Positions 23,308-31,945 of a stretch of DNA of 64,000 nucleotides are shown here, one piece after another. Each line of letters starts with the position of its first letter. The stretch's first letter is position 1. Location: NCBI GenBank assembly GCA_965229335.1, contig OZ245874.1:4836001-4900000 (forward strand). The letters run 5' to 3'. Under the pieces are notes generated by a model. The model did no database searches, was not told the origin of the DNA, and saw nothing but the letters and a program-made list of their open reading frames with translations. The position numbers and the translations under genes were made by a program. The stretch is from JAFKFH01 sp017307375. Its GTDB lineage: Bacteria > Pseudomonadota > Alphaproteobacteria > Ferrovibrionales > Ferrovibrionaceae.

Positions 23308-25352
23308 CTCAGCGCGGCTTCGATATTGCCGCCGTCGACGGTCAGCACGGCGGCCGTGGTCTTCGGGCTCAGCGCCAGCGCGACGAAGGCGCGGGCCACG
23401 TCCTCGGCGGTCACCTCGCGCTTCAGCAGGTTGCCGGCCATGTAGTCGGCCTCCGACACGCCGCGCGCCTTCGACCGGTTCTTGATCATGTCGTCGGTCA
23501 GCAGGCCCGAACGGATCCGGTCGGCATTGACCGCGTTCGAGCGGATGCCGTCGGCACCGTAGTCCAGCGCGTACTGGCGCGACAGGAACAAGGTCGCGGC
23601 CTTGGGCAGGCCATACGGACCGAAATTGAGGCCCGGATTGACCGCCTGCTTCGAGGCGTTGAACAACAGGCAGCCGCCGGTACCCTGCGCCCGCATCACC
23701 CGGACCGCCGCCTTGGCGACGTTCTGGTGGGAGAAGAAGTTCAGTTCGAACGACTGGCGCAGCAGCGCGTCGTCGACCTCGCCGATGCGCCCGCCCCAGG
23801 CCGCGCCGGCGTTGGAGACGACGACGTCGACGCCACCGAAATGGGCCGAGGTCGCGGCGATCGCCGCCTCGATCGCGGCGGGGTCGGTGACGTCGCAGGC
23901 AAGGCCGAGCCCGCCGAACGACTTGGCGACCGCCTTGGCCGCCGCCTCGTCGCGGTCGAGTACGGCGACCTCGGCCCCCTCGGCGGCAAAGGCCCTGGCC
24001 GTCGCGGCCCCGATGCCCGAGCCGCCGCCGGTGACGACGACGATCTGGCGGGCCAGCGGCTTTTCGGCCGCCTTGCCGAGCTTGGCCTGTTCGAGCGACC
24101 AGTACTCGACATCGAAGATGTCGGCTTCCGGAATGCTCTCGAACCGGCCGATGCCTTCGGCCCGGGTGATCGTGTGCACGGCCGCGACGGCAAGGTCGGC
24201 GGCGATGCGGGCATCCTTCTTGGACCCGCCCAGGCCGAACAGGCCCAGCCCCGGCACCAGCAGCACCCGCGGCATCGGGTCCAGCGCGGTCTTCTTCGGG
24301 CTGGCCTTGGCGTTGTTGCGCTCGAAATAGGCGCGGTACTCATCGACATAGGCCTCGAGCGCCAGCTTGGCGCCACGGGCGAAATCCTCGAGCTTGCCGG
24401 CCTCGGGCGCCGGCACGATCAGCGGCTTTTCCTTGGTACGCAGCACATGGTCGGGGGTGATGTTGCCCGACAGCGCGTAGCGCGTCAGCTCGCGGCCGTT
24501 GACGAAGGCCAGGATCTCGTCTGACGTGCGGAAGTCGACGATCTGGCGCTTCCAGTTGCCGGCCCCCGCCGGCAGCGCGACCAGGCCCCGCAGGATCGGC
24601 GCGACCTCGGCCACGGTGGCGAGCTTCTTGGGCAGGCTGGCCGGGGCGAAGACCTTCTTGCGGCCCTTGGCCAGGCGCGCCTCGGCCATCGAGACGAACT
24701 CGATCATCCGGTCATAGGCCTGGCGGGCGGTATCGCCCCAGGTGAAGATGCCGTGCTTGATCAGGATCAGGCCTTCGGCGTCGGGCTGCTTGGCAAAGGC
24801 CTCGGCGCATTGCTTGGCGAGGCCGAAACCCGGCATCAGGTAGTCGACCGCGATCACCCTGTCGCCATAGACCTTGCGGACGATCTCGCGGCCGTCGGGC
24901 TGGTCGGTCAGGGCCAGCACCGCCCAGGCATGGGTATGGTCGATGAACTTGTGCGGCAGGAAGGCATGGAACAGCGTCTCGACCGACGGGTTCGGCGAGG
25001 TCGCGTCGAGCAGGTTGATGCGCTGGAAATTGACCATGTCCTCGTCGGAGAGGCGGTCCAGCCTGATCAGCTTCTTCAGCGGCTCCAGCCGCACCGCGGG
25101 CAGGCCCGGCGGCTCGATCACGCCCATGTCCCAGCCCGAGCCCTTGACGCAGAGCACCTCGACCGGTTCGCCGAGCTGGTCGGGCATCACGGTCTTGACC
25201 GAGGTATTGCCGCCGCCATGCTGGACCAGCGCCGGCACGCCGCCGAGCAGGCGGGTGGTGTAGGTGCGCAGGGCCAGGTCGGCATTGACGCCCTTGGCGC
25301 CATAGGCCTTGATCGCCGCCTTCGCGTCGCGATCGGACCAGAGATTATCCAT
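23304..25352 (-). CDS. Bifunctional class II aldolase / short-chain dehydrogenase
   Basis: Fusion enzyme of 682 residues. The N-terminal class II aldolase domain (about 1-400) has the metal-binding IDHTHAWAV and HGIFTWGDTARQAYD motifs and the phosphate-binding QHGGGNTSVK. The C-terminal SDR domain (about 430-682) has the NAD motif TGGGSGIGAATA, the NAG segment (VVSNAGAAWGG) and catalytic S and YxxxK (FNASK, YGLPK). Proteins of this architecture are called rhamnulose-1-phosphate aldolase/lactaldehyde dehydrogenase. Beside an mtnA-like gene, a role in cleaving methylthioribulose-1-P or 5-deoxyribulose-1-P to DHAP and an aldehyde (the DHAP shunt) is more likely; the SDR would then oxidise or reduce the aldehyde. 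That substrate assignment is inferred from context. Confidence 0.93.
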   Translation of the reverse strand: MDNLWSDRDAKAAIKAYGAKGVNADLALRTYTTRLLGGVPALVQHGGGNTSVKTVMPDQLGEPVEVLCVKGSGWDMGVIEPPGLPAVRLEPLKKLIRLDRLSDEDMVNFQRINLLDATSPNPSVETLFHAFLPHKFIDHTHAWAVLALTDQPDGREIVRKVYGDRVIAVDYLMPGFGLAKQCAEAFAKQPDAEGLILIKHGIFTWGDTARQAYDRMIEFVSMAEARLAKGRKKVFAPASLPKKLATVAEVAPILRGLVALPAGAGNWKRQIVDFRTSDEILAFVNGRELTRYALSGNITPDHVLRTKEKPLIVPAPEAGKLEDFARGAKLALEAYVDEYRAYFERNNAKASPKKTALDPMPRVLLVPGLGLFGLGGSKKDARIAADLAVAAVHTITRAEGIGRFESIPEADIFDVEYWSLEQAKLGKAAEKPLARQIVVVTGGGSGIGAATARAFAAEGAEVAVLDRDEAAAKAVAKSFGGLGLACDVTDPAAIEAAIAATSAHFGGVDVVVSNAGAAWGGRIGEVDDALLRQSFELNFFSHQNVAKAAVRVMRAQGTGGCLLFNASKQAVNPGLNFGPYGLPKAATLFLSRQYALDYGADGIRSNAVNADRIRSGLLTDDMIKNRSKARGVSEADYMAGNLLKREVTAEDVARAFVALALSPKTTAAVLTVDGGNIEAALR

Positions 25353-25393
25353 GGTCGGAAGTTCCTCGATATCGGAAAATATACTTATTCGGG

Positions 25394-26494
25394 TCAGGCG
25401 GCCGCGGCGCGCTCGGGGTAGAGGCCGGCCAGGCCGGCCGTCGTCGCCTCGCAGACGCCGCGTTCGGTGATCAGCCGGGTGACCAGCCGCGCCGGCGTCA
25501 CGTCGAAGGCCGGGTTACCTCCCCTCGAGCCCTCGGCCACCACGCGGATGGTTTCGATCCGGCCGTCGCGGGTCTTGCCGGTCATCTCGGTCAGCTCGGT
25601 CTCGGCGCGCTCCTCGATCGGGATCTGGCGCACCCCGTCGGTCAGGGTCCAGTCGATCGTGGAATGCGGCAGGCCGACATAGAACGGCACGCCGTTGTCG
25701 TAGGCGGCCAGCGCCTTCAGATAGGTGCCGATCTTGTTGCAGACGTCGCCGTTCGCCGTGGTGCGGTCGGTGCCGACGATGCAGAGATCGACTTCGCCAT
25801 GCTGCATCAGATGGCCGCCGGCATTGTCGGCGATGACCGTGTGGGGCACGCCGTGCCGGCCGAGTTCCCAGGCGGTCAGCGAGGCGCCCTGGCTGCGCGG
25901 GCGGGTCTCGTCGACCCAGACATGCACGTCGAAGCCCTCGTCATGGGCAAGGTAGATCGGCGCCAGCGCCGTGCCCCAGTCGACGGTCGCAAGCCAGCCG
26001 GCATTGCAATGGGTCAGGATGTTGATGCGCTTGCCGGCCCGCTTCTCGGCGGCGGCCCTGATCAGGCCGAGGCCGTTGCGGCCGATGGCGGCGCAGGTGG
26101 CGACGTCGTCCTCGGCGATGTCGGAGGCGACCTGGTAGGCAGCGGCGCGACGGTCGGCCGGGTTGACCGCGGCGATCTCGCGCCGCGCCCTCTCCAGCGC
26201 CCAGAACAGGTTGACGGCGGTGGGCCGCGTGGCGGCCAGCAGCGTCACCGCCTGCTCCAGCGCGCCATCGGATGGGTCTTCGGCAACGGCCAGCGCCAGG
26301 CCATAGGCCGCCGTCGCCCCGATCAGCGGCGCGCCGCGCACCTGCATCGTGCGGATCGCGTGGGCGGCCTGTTCCTTGGTCGACAGCTTCAGCGTCTCGA
26401 AGCTGTAGGGCAGTCTGGTCTGGTCGATGATGCCGACGGTTGCCCCGTCGGGCTCCAGCCAGATCGACCGATAATGAACGCCGTCGACTTTCAT
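25394..26494 (-). CDS. mtnA: S-methyl-5-thioribose-1-phosphate isomerase (MtnA) family
   Basis: Aldose-ketose isomerase of 366 residues, normal for MtnA. Motifs visible: VRGAPLIGATAAYG, the catalytic Cys in LTHCNAGWLAT, the Asp in IVGTDRTTANGD, VWVDETRPRSQGASLTAWEL and CNKIGTYLKALAA. It converts 5-methylthioribose-1-P, or 5-deoxyribose-1-P, to the ribulose form. The next gene (41 bp) is a class II aldolase/SDR fusion, the arrangement expected of a DHAP shunt rather than the classical methionine salvage pathway; mtnB, mtnC and mtnD are absent here. ATG 26494 follows GAGGA at six bases. It is the first gene of an eight-gene minus-strand run ending with nitrile hydratase. No kinase or phosphorylase partner is in the window. 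Confidence 0.94.
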   Translation of the reverse strand: MKVDGVHYRSIWLEPDGATVGIIDQTRLPYSFETLKLSTKEQAAHAIRTMQVRGAPLIGATAAYGLALAVAEDPSDGALEQAVTLLAATRPTAVNLFWALERARREIAAVNPADRRAAAYQVASDIAEDDVATCAAIGRNGLGLIRAAAEKRAGKRINILTHCNAGWLATVDWGTALAPIYLAHDEGFDVHVWVDETRPRSQGASLTAWELGRHGVPHTVIADNAGGHLMQHGEVDLCIVGTDRTTANGDVCNKIGTYLKALAAYDNGVPFYVGLPHSTIDWTLTDGVRQIPIEERAETELTEMTGKTRDGRIETIRVVAEGSRGGNPAFDVTPARLVTRLITERGVCEATTAGLAGLYPERAAAA

Positions 26495-26624
26495 CTGCAA
26501 TCCTCGAGGATAGGCGCGCGATAACCGCCGGGACGATAGCGGCCCCGCCCGCCGATTTCCAGCACCCAGCGTTGCGCGGTTGCACGCGATATGGTCTGGT
26601 CGCCACCGAATTCGGGGAGGACGG

Positions 26625-26681
26625 ATGCGCGCGATCATTTCGCACCTGCAATATCGTGACGGGCGGCCAGGGCCTTGGTGA
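26625..26681 (+). other. Possible 18-codon leader ORF before the MFS gene
   Basis: ATG 26625 has the best ribosome-binding site of the region (GGGGAGGA just upstream). It opens an 18-codon frame (MRAIISHLQYRDGRPGPW) whose stop TGA overlaps the GTG at 26678 in the MFS frame. Either it is a translational-coupling leader, or a one-base difference has split the true MFS N-terminus. Confidence 0.35.
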
Positions 26682-27838
26682 TCCTGTTCGCGTCGGCGGT
26701 GCTGGATCTGATCGGCTTCGGACTGATGCTGCCGCTGCTGCCGTTCTATGCCCAGGCCTACGGCGCGTCGCCCTTCACGGTCACGATGATCGCCGCCGCG
26801 TTCTCGATCGCCCAGCTTGCCGCCTCGCCGCTGATCGGGCGGCTGTCCGACCAGTACGGCCGCAAGCCGGTATTCCTCGGCTGCCTGGCCCTGTCGGTCG
26901 TCGGCTATGTCTGGCTCGGCCTCGCCGGCGATCTCGTCTCGATCTTCCTGGCCCGCATCGTCGCCGGGGTGTCGGCGGGCAAGATCGCGGTCACCCAGGC
27001 GATCGTCGCCGACATCACCACGCCCGAACGGCGGGCCCGCGGCATGGGCATGATCGGCGCGGCCTTCGGCATCGGCATGATCGCCGGGCCGATCGCCGGC
27101 GCGCTCCTGGTCGGCGATCCCGCCCGGCCGAACTTCGCCCTGCCGGCCTATGCCGCCGCGGCGGCCTCCGGCCTCGCCCTGCTCTTCGCCCTGGTGATGC
27201 TGCCCGAATCCAGGAGGCCCGCTGCCGGGCCAGCGGCGCCGCGACCGGGCTGGACCGACCGGCTGCGCATCCTGCGCGGCCACACCGCGTTCCTCCACCT
27301 GGCCGTGCTGGCCTTCCTGATCTTCTTCGTGTTCTCGCAGATCGAGGTGCTGTTCCCGCTGTGGACCGGCGCAGTGCTGGGCTGGGGCCCGCACGAGGTC
27401 GGCCTGGCCTTCACCCTGATCGGCACCATCGTCATCATCGTCCAGGGCGGGCTGATCGGCCCGGTTACCCGCCGGCTCGGCGAACGCGGGGTGCTGGCGC
27501 TGGGGCTGGCGCTGCTTGCCGTCGGCGCGGCCGGCAGCGTCGCGGTGACGGCGACCTGGCAGGTGCCGGTCACGATCCTGTTCACCGCCGCCGGCTTCGG
27601 GCTGATCAACCCGTCGCTGAACGCCCATGCCTCGCGCCTGGCCGATCCCGCCCGGCTCGGCGCCATCATGGGGGTGATGGCGTCGGCCGGGGCGCTGGGA
27701 CGGGTGCTGGGACCGGGCTGGGGCGGCTGGCTGTTCGAGGGATTCGGGCCGCGCTGGCCCTATGCGGTGGCGGCGGCGATCCTGGTCGCGGCGCTGGCGC
27801 TGGTCTGGCCGCGCACGGCGGTGGCGGCGGCACCATGA
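26675..27838 (+). CDS. MFS transporter, TetA/DHA1-like
   Basis: Drug:proton antiporter-type MFS protein of about 387 residues with 12 helices. TM1 contains VLDLIGFGLMLPLLPFYA, and the conserved loop after TM2 reads GRLSDQYGRKPVFL, the class signature. The TM5 motif is GAAFGIGMIAGPIAGALL. Starts available in frame are only TTG 26675 and GTG 26678, without a clear ribosome-binding site, whereas an out-of-frame ATG with a strong site lies 50 bp upstream. The N-terminus should therefore be treated as uncertain. The stop overlaps the quinone oxidoreductase start (ATGA), so the two are co-expressed. Substrate unknown. Confidence 0.88.
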   Translation: MVILFASAVLDLIGFGLMLPLLPFYAQAYGASPFTVTMIAAAFSIAQLAASPLIGRLSDQYGRKPVFLGCLALSVVGYVWLGLAGDLVSIFLARIVAGVSAGKIAVTQAIVADITTPERRARGMGMIGAAFGIGMIAGPIAGALLVGDPARPNFALPAYAAAAASGLALLFALVMLPESRRPAAGPAAPRPGWTDRLRILRGHTAFLHLAVLAFLIFFVFSQIEVLFPLWTGAVLGWGPHEVGLAFTLIGTIVIIVQGGLIGPVTRRLGERGVLALGLALLAVGAAGSVAVTATWQVPVTILFTAAGFGLINPSLNAHASRLADPARLGAIMGVMASAGALGRVLGPGWGGWLFEGFGPRWPYAVAAAILVAALALVWPRTAVAAAP

Positions 27839-28779
27839 CCCGGGCGATCGTCTGCCGCGAGCTGGGGCCCCCGTCCGGCCTGATTTTCACCGACTGGCCA
27901 TCGCGGCCGCTGCGGCCCGGCGAGGCACGGGTTCGGATGGCCGCGGCCGGGGTCAATTTTCCCGACTACCTGATGGTCCAGGGCCTCTACCAGTACAAGC
28001 CGCCGCTGCCGTTCGTGCCGGGCTTCGAGGGCGCCGGCGTGGTGACCGAAGTGGCCGACGACGTCACCGCCGTCGCGATCGGCGATGCCGTCATCCTGCG
28101 CCTGCGCGCGGGCACCTTTGCCGAGGAGGCGATTGCGCCGGCAAGCGATCTCTGGCCGCTGCCGCCGGGCTGGTCGATGGCCGAGGGTGCCGCCATGCCG
28201 ACCGTGGCCGTCACCGCCGACGTCGCCCTGGTGGCCCGGGGCCGGGCGCAGGCCGGCGAGGTGCTGCTGGTTCTGGGTGCCGGCGGTGGCGTCGGCCTTG
28301 CGGCCGTCGAACTCGGCGCCCTGCTCGGCCTCGACGTCGTTGCCGTGGCATCGACGCCGGAAAAGCGCCGGGCGGCGCTGGACCGGGGCGCGACCGAGGC
28401 GGTCGCGGCCATTCCGTCCGGGCTGAAGGCAGACCTGGTCTTCGACCCGGTCGCCGGCGACCAGTTCACGCCGGCGCTGGAAACCCTGGTACCCGGCGGG
28501 CGCTATCTGGTGATCGGCTTTGCCGGCGGGGCGCCGGGCCAGCCGGAAACCGCGCTGGTACAACGGCGCGAGGTCGCGATCCTGGGGGTGCGGGCCGGCG
28601 AATACGGCCGGCGCGATCCGGCGGCCGGACAAGCCAGCCGGGATCGCGTGCTGGCCTGGGCCAGGGCAGGACGTCTGAAGCCGCTGATCGGCGGGTGCTA
28701 TCCGCTGGCCGCTGCCGCCCGGGCGCTGGAGGCGCTGGGCGACAGGCGCGCGATGGGCAAGCTGGTGCTCGAACCCTGA
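27835..28779 (+). CDS. NADPH:quinone oxidoreductase, zinc-independent MDR family
   Basis: Medium-chain reductase of 314 residues. The N-terminal GroES-like domain has AAGVNFPDYLMVQGLYQ and PFVPGFEGAGVV, as in quinone oxidoreductases. The Rossmann motif GAGGGVGLAAVELGALLG follows at about 155-172. The catalytic zinc ligands of alcohol dehydrogenases are missing, consistent with quinone or enone reduction. The ATG overlaps the stop of the MFS transporter gene. It ends 6 bp before the convergent motA. It may detoxify quinones or enones while the transporter exports a related compound, but this is conjecture. Confidence 0.92.
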   Translation: MTRAIVCRELGPPSGLIFTDWPSRPLRPGEARVRMAAAGVNFPDYLMVQGLYQYKPPLPFVPGFEGAGVVTEVADDVTAVAIGDAVILRLRAGTFAEEAIAPASDLWPLPPGWSMAEGAAMPTVAVTADVALVARGRAQAGEVLLVLGAGGGVGLAAVELGALLGLDVVAVASTPEKRRAALDRGATEAVAAIPSGLKADLVFDPVAGDQFTPALETLVPGGRYLVIGFAGGAPGQPETALVQRREVAILGVRAGEYGRRDPAAGQASRDRVLAWARAGRLKPLIGGCYPLAAAARALEALGDRRAMGKLVLEP

Positions 28780-28785
28780 CGCCGG

Positions 28786-29643
28786 TCAGGCCTGGTTCAA
28801 CGCCTCTTCCAGCTCGTTGAAGGTCGGCATGTATTCGGAGGGCACGCTCTTGCGGCCGGTTTCGGCCGAGACTGCCGGAGCATAGCCGTTCAGATGGGCG
28901 ATCATGATCGACATGATGGTCTCGTAGAACCGCATCTCCTCGTCGACGACGCCCTTCAGCCGGCTGGCGATCGGACCGACGAAGCCGTAGGCCAGGAACA
29001 CGCCGAGGAAGGTACCCACGAGCGCGCCGCCGATCAGCTGGCCCAGCACTTCCGGCGGCTCGGTGATCGAGCCCATCGTCTTGATCACGCCCAGCACGGC
29101 GGCGACGATGCCAAGTGCGGGCATGCCGTCGGCCATCGACTGCCAGGCGTGGGAGGGGTGCATCTCCTCCTCCTTGTACTTGGCCAGTTCCTTCTCGATG
29201 ATCGATTCGACCTCATGCGGGCTGGTCAGGCCCAGGGTGATCATGCGCATGTAGTCGCAGATCAGCGACAGGCCGAACTTGTCCTGCAGGATCAGCGGCG
29301 CTTTCTGGAACAGCGTACTTTCGCCGGGATTTTCGATATGGGCTTCGACCGCGATCGATCCCTTCTGTTTCATCAGCTTGGTCATCGAATACATCAGCGT
29401 TATCAGCTGTATGTAGTGTTCCTTGTGGAACTTGGACCCGCCGACGATCTTCTTGACTGCGCCCAGCGCGTGCTTCAGGCCGTGGCTGGACTGGCCGATC
29501 ATGAAGGCGCCGGCCGCCGAACCGCCGATGATCATCAGTTCCTTCGGCATCGCCTCGACGATGATGCCGATCTTGCCACCGAAGATGATATAGCCGCCGA
29601 GAACGCAGAATATCACCATTACAATGCCGGCAATCGCCATCAT
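28786..29643 (-). CDS. motA: Flagellar motor stator protein MotA
   Basis: Proton-channel subunit of the flagellar stator, 285 residues, a normal length. Four membrane helices are visible, the first beginning IAGIVMVIFCVLGGYIIFGG. The conserved segments include ADGMPALGIVAAVLGVIKTMG, which holds the channel proline, and GQLIGGALVGTFLGVFLAYG. The cytoplasmic loop carries charged residues that contact FliG (ENPGESTLFQKAP). MotB normally follows MotA directly; here the next gene on this strand is far away and the 3' neighbour is convergent, so motA is alone. The organism should be motile or derived from a motile lineage. Confidence 0.96.
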   Translation of the reverse strand: MMAIAGIVMVIFCVLGGYIIFGGKIGIIVEAMPKELMIIGGSAAGAFMIGQSSHGLKHALGAVKKIVGGSKFHKEHYIQLITLMYSMTKLMKQKGSIAVEAHIENPGESTLFQKAPLILQDKFGLSLICDYMRMITLGLTSPHEVESIIEKELAKYKEEEMHPSHAWQSMADGMPALGIVAAVLGVIKTMGSITEPPEVLGQLIGGALVGTFLGVFLAYGFVGPIASRLKGVVDEEMRFYETIMSIMIAHLNGYAPAVSAETGRKSVPSEYMPTFNELEEALNQA

Positions 29644-29791
29644 GGCCGTCTATCCCGTCGCAGTCTCGAAGAAGCAGTTATGCCCGACGATACCCTAACG
29701 AAGTCCGAACGGCGAGCTTCCCCGTGACAGCGTTACACAATGACGGCATTCTGCCCGTCCTCCGCGATCTGGATTGCTCAGGATAGCGCGT

Positions 29792-30904
29792 ATGACAACC
29801 CCTACCCGGCCCGCCGGGATTGTGCCGGCGCAGGCGATCGGCCGGCTGATCGCCGCGGGCGCCGCCGTCGCCAAGCCTGGCATCGAGGCCGACCAGATCC
29901 AGCCGGCCAGCCTGGATCTGCGCCTCGGCCCGAAGGCTTACCGCGTGCGCGCGAGCTTCCTGCCCGGCCCCGACGCCAGCGTGATCGACAAGGTCGCGCC
30001 GCTGGCGATGCACGAGGTCGACCTGCGCCGCGGGGCGGTGCTGGAAAAAGGTTGCGTCTACATCGTGCCGCTGCTGGAGAAGCTGAAGCTGCCGGCCGAT
30101 CTCGCCGCCTCGGCCAACCCGAAGAGCTCGACCGGCCGCCTCGACATCTTCACCCGGCTGATCGCCGACAATGCCCGTTCGTTCGACCAGGTCCCCGCCG
30201 GCTATCGCGGCGGGCTTTACCTGGAAATCAGCCCGCGCACCTTCAGCGTGCTGGTGCGCGAGGGCGACCGGCTGAACCAGCTGCGCTTCCGCTATGGCGC
30301 GCCCGGCCTCGACGATGCCGCGTTGCGCCAGCGCCATGCCGCCGACCCGCTGATCGAACGGCGCCGCGGCGAGGCGCCCGCCCGGCTGCAGGACGGCCTG
30401 CTCGTCACCATCGACCTGAAGGGCGAACGCGGCCGTTCGGTCATCGGCTACCGCGCCAAGCGGCACACTCCCGTCGTCGATCTCCGCCGGATCGGCGCCT
30501 ACGACCCGGCCGAGTTCTGGGAGGCGCTGCCCGCCCGCCCGGATGGCACCCTGATCCTCAACCCCGACGATTTCTACATCCTGGCCTCGGCCGAACGCTT
30601 CCGCGTGCCGCATGACCTTGCCGCCGAGATGATCGCCTACGACACGGCGATGGGCGAATTCCGCATCCATTATGCCGGGTTCTTCGATCCCGGCTTCGGC
30701 TGGTCGGCCGCACATCGCCGCGGCACCCGCGCGGTGCTCGAGGTGCGCAGCCACGAAGTGCCGTTCCTGCTCGAACACGGCCAAGGCGTCGGACGGCTGG
30801 TGTTCGAGAAGCTGTCGGAGGCGACCGACCGCGCCTATGGCGGCGCGATCGGCTCGAACTATGCCGGGCAGAGCCTGACCCTGGCCAAGCAGTTCAGGCG
30901 ATAA
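29792..30904 (+). CDS. dcd: 2'-deoxycytidine 5'-triphosphate deaminase, long alphaproteobacterial form
   Basis: Deaminates dCTP to dUTP for thymidylate synthesis. At 370 residues it is about twice the E. coli Dcd and matches the long form (DCD_N family) found in alphaproteobacteria. The dUTPase-like fold is visible twice. One half has PASLDLRLGPKAYRVRA and ANPKSSTGRLDIFTRLIAD, with GLYLEISPRTFSV. The second has LILNPDDFYILASAERFRVP and AGFFDPGFGW. ATG 29792 is preferred over a TTG 18 bases earlier. It ends at a strong bidirectional terminator. Placement next to the ribonucleotide reductase genes suits a shared role in dNTP supply. Confidence 0.93.
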   Translation: MTTPTRPAGIVPAQAIGRLIAAGAAVAKPGIEADQIQPASLDLRLGPKAYRVRASFLPGPDASVIDKVAPLAMHEVDLRRGAVLEKGCVYIVPLLEKLKLPADLAASANPKSSTGRLDIFTRLIADNARSFDQVPAGYRGGLYLEISPRTFSVLVREGDRLNQLRFRYGAPGLDDAALRQRHAADPLIERRRGEAPARLQDGLLVTIDLKGERGRSVIGYRAKRHTPVVDLRRIGAYDPAEFWEALPARPDGTLILNPDDFYILASAERFRVPHDLAAEMIAYDTAMGEFRIHYAGFFDPGFGWSAAHRRGTRAVLEVRSHEVPFLLEHGQGVGRLVFEKLSEATDRAYGGAIGSNYAGQSLTLAKQFRR

Positions 30905-30908
30905 AATT

Positions 30909-30936
30909 GTTGCGGCCGGGTCGCCCCGGCCGCAAC
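30909..30936. terminator. Bidirectional intrinsic terminator between dcd and nrdB
   Basis: A perfect 12-bp stem (GTTGCGGCCGGG with CCCGGCCGCAAC) and a 4-base loop (TCGC) lie between the convergent dcd and nrdB genes. On the minus strand the stem is followed by AATTTTAT, so termination of nrdB is best supported; dcd may also use it. Confidence 0.85.
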
Positions 30937-30956
30937 TCCTGTCGCTTTAGTGCCGC

Positions 30957-31919
30957 TCAGTCGAAGGCTTCGTCCCAGGTGCCCTTGGTCGAGGCTTTCG
31001 AATACTCGGTCGCGCGGTTCTCGAAGAAGTTCGTGTGCTCGACACCGTTCAGCATCACGTCGAGCCAGGGCAGCGGGTTCTTTTCGAGGCGGTAGATCGG
31101 CTGCAGGCCGAGCTGCATCAGCCGGCGATCGGCGGTGAAGCGGATGTAATCCTTCACTTCCTGTGCCGCCAGCCCCTCGATCGCGCCGAACTCGAAGGCG
31201 AGGTCGATGAAGGCATCCTCGTGATCGACGATGGTCGAGCAGGCGACGTAGAGCTCGCGCTGCAGGTCCTCGTTGAAGATCTCGGGGTTCTCGTCGACGA
31301 AGGTGCGGAACAGCCGGATGATCGAGTTGGTGTGCAGCGTCTCGTCGCGCACCGACCACGAGATGATCTGGCCCATGCCCTTCATCTTGTTGAACCGCGG
31401 GAAGTTGAGGAGGATCGCAAACGACGCGAACAGCTGCAGGCCTTCGGTGAAGGCGCCGAAGGTCGCGAGCGTCTTGGCGATGTCGGCCTTGGAATCGACG
31501 TTGAACGACTGCATGTAGTCGTACTTGTCCTTCATCTCCTTGTAGCGGAGGAAGGCCGAGTACTCGGTCTCGGGCATGCCGACGGTATCGAGCAGATGCG
31601 AATAGGCGGCGATGTGAATCGTCTCCATGTTGGAGAACGCCGACAGCATCATCAGCACCTCGGTGGGCTTGAACACCCGCGAGTAGTGCTTCATGTAGCA
31701 GTTGTTCACCTCGACGTCGGCCTGGGTGAAGAAGCGGAAGATATGGGTCAGCAGGTGCTTCTCGGCCGGCGTCAGGTTCTTGTTCCAGTCCTTGACGTCG
31801 TCGGCCAGCGGCACCTCCTCCGGCAGCCAGTGGATGCGCTGCTGCGTCAGCCAGGCGTCATAGGCCCAGGGGTAGTTGAAGGGCTTGTAGACGTTGTTTC
31901 CGGCTTCCAGCAGCGACAT
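30957..31919 (-). CDS. nrdB: Class Ia ribonucleoside-diphosphate reductase subunit beta
   Basis: Radical-generating small subunit, 320 residues. The diiron ligands can be placed: Asp in FTQADVEVNN, Glu and His in NMETIHIAAYSH, Glu in TEGLQLFASF, and Glu and His in RDETLHTNS. The radical tyrosine follows as the Y of IHIAAY. ATG 31919 is preceded by AGAGGGA. Upstream lie two NrdR-like boxes overlapping a candidate promoter, and between nrdA and nrdB there is a terminator, so nrdB appears to have its own promoter. Order on the minus strand is nrdA then nrdB. Confidence 0.96.
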   Translation of the reverse strand: MSLLEAGNNVYKPFNYPWAYDAWLTQQRIHWLPEEVPLADDVKDWNKNLTPAEKHLLTHIFRFFTQADVEVNNCYMKHYSRVFKPTEVLMMLSAFSNMETIHIAAYSHLLDTVGMPETEYSAFLRYKEMKDKYDYMQSFNVDSKADIAKTLATFGAFTEGLQLFASFAILLNFPRFNKMKGMGQIISWSVRDETLHTNSIIRLFRTFVDENPEIFNEDLQRELYVACSTIVDHEDAFIDLAFEFGAIEGLAAQEVKDYIRFTADRRLMQLGLQPIYRLEKNPLPWLDVMLNGVEHTNFFENRATEYSKASTKGTWDEAFD

Positions 31920-31945
31920 GGCGACGATCCCTCTTCTTCCCCCTG

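Noticed and set aside
26495..27628. N-terminal extension of the mtnA-like gene by about 378 codons antisense to the MFS transporter
   Set aside because: The extension is Gln/Arg/Gly-rich shadow sequence; the family start MKVDGVHYRSI at ATG 26494 has a good ribosome-binding site.
29644..29791. Sigma-28-type flagellar promoter before motA
   Set aside because: No TAAA-N15-GCCGATAA-like match could be found on the minus strand.
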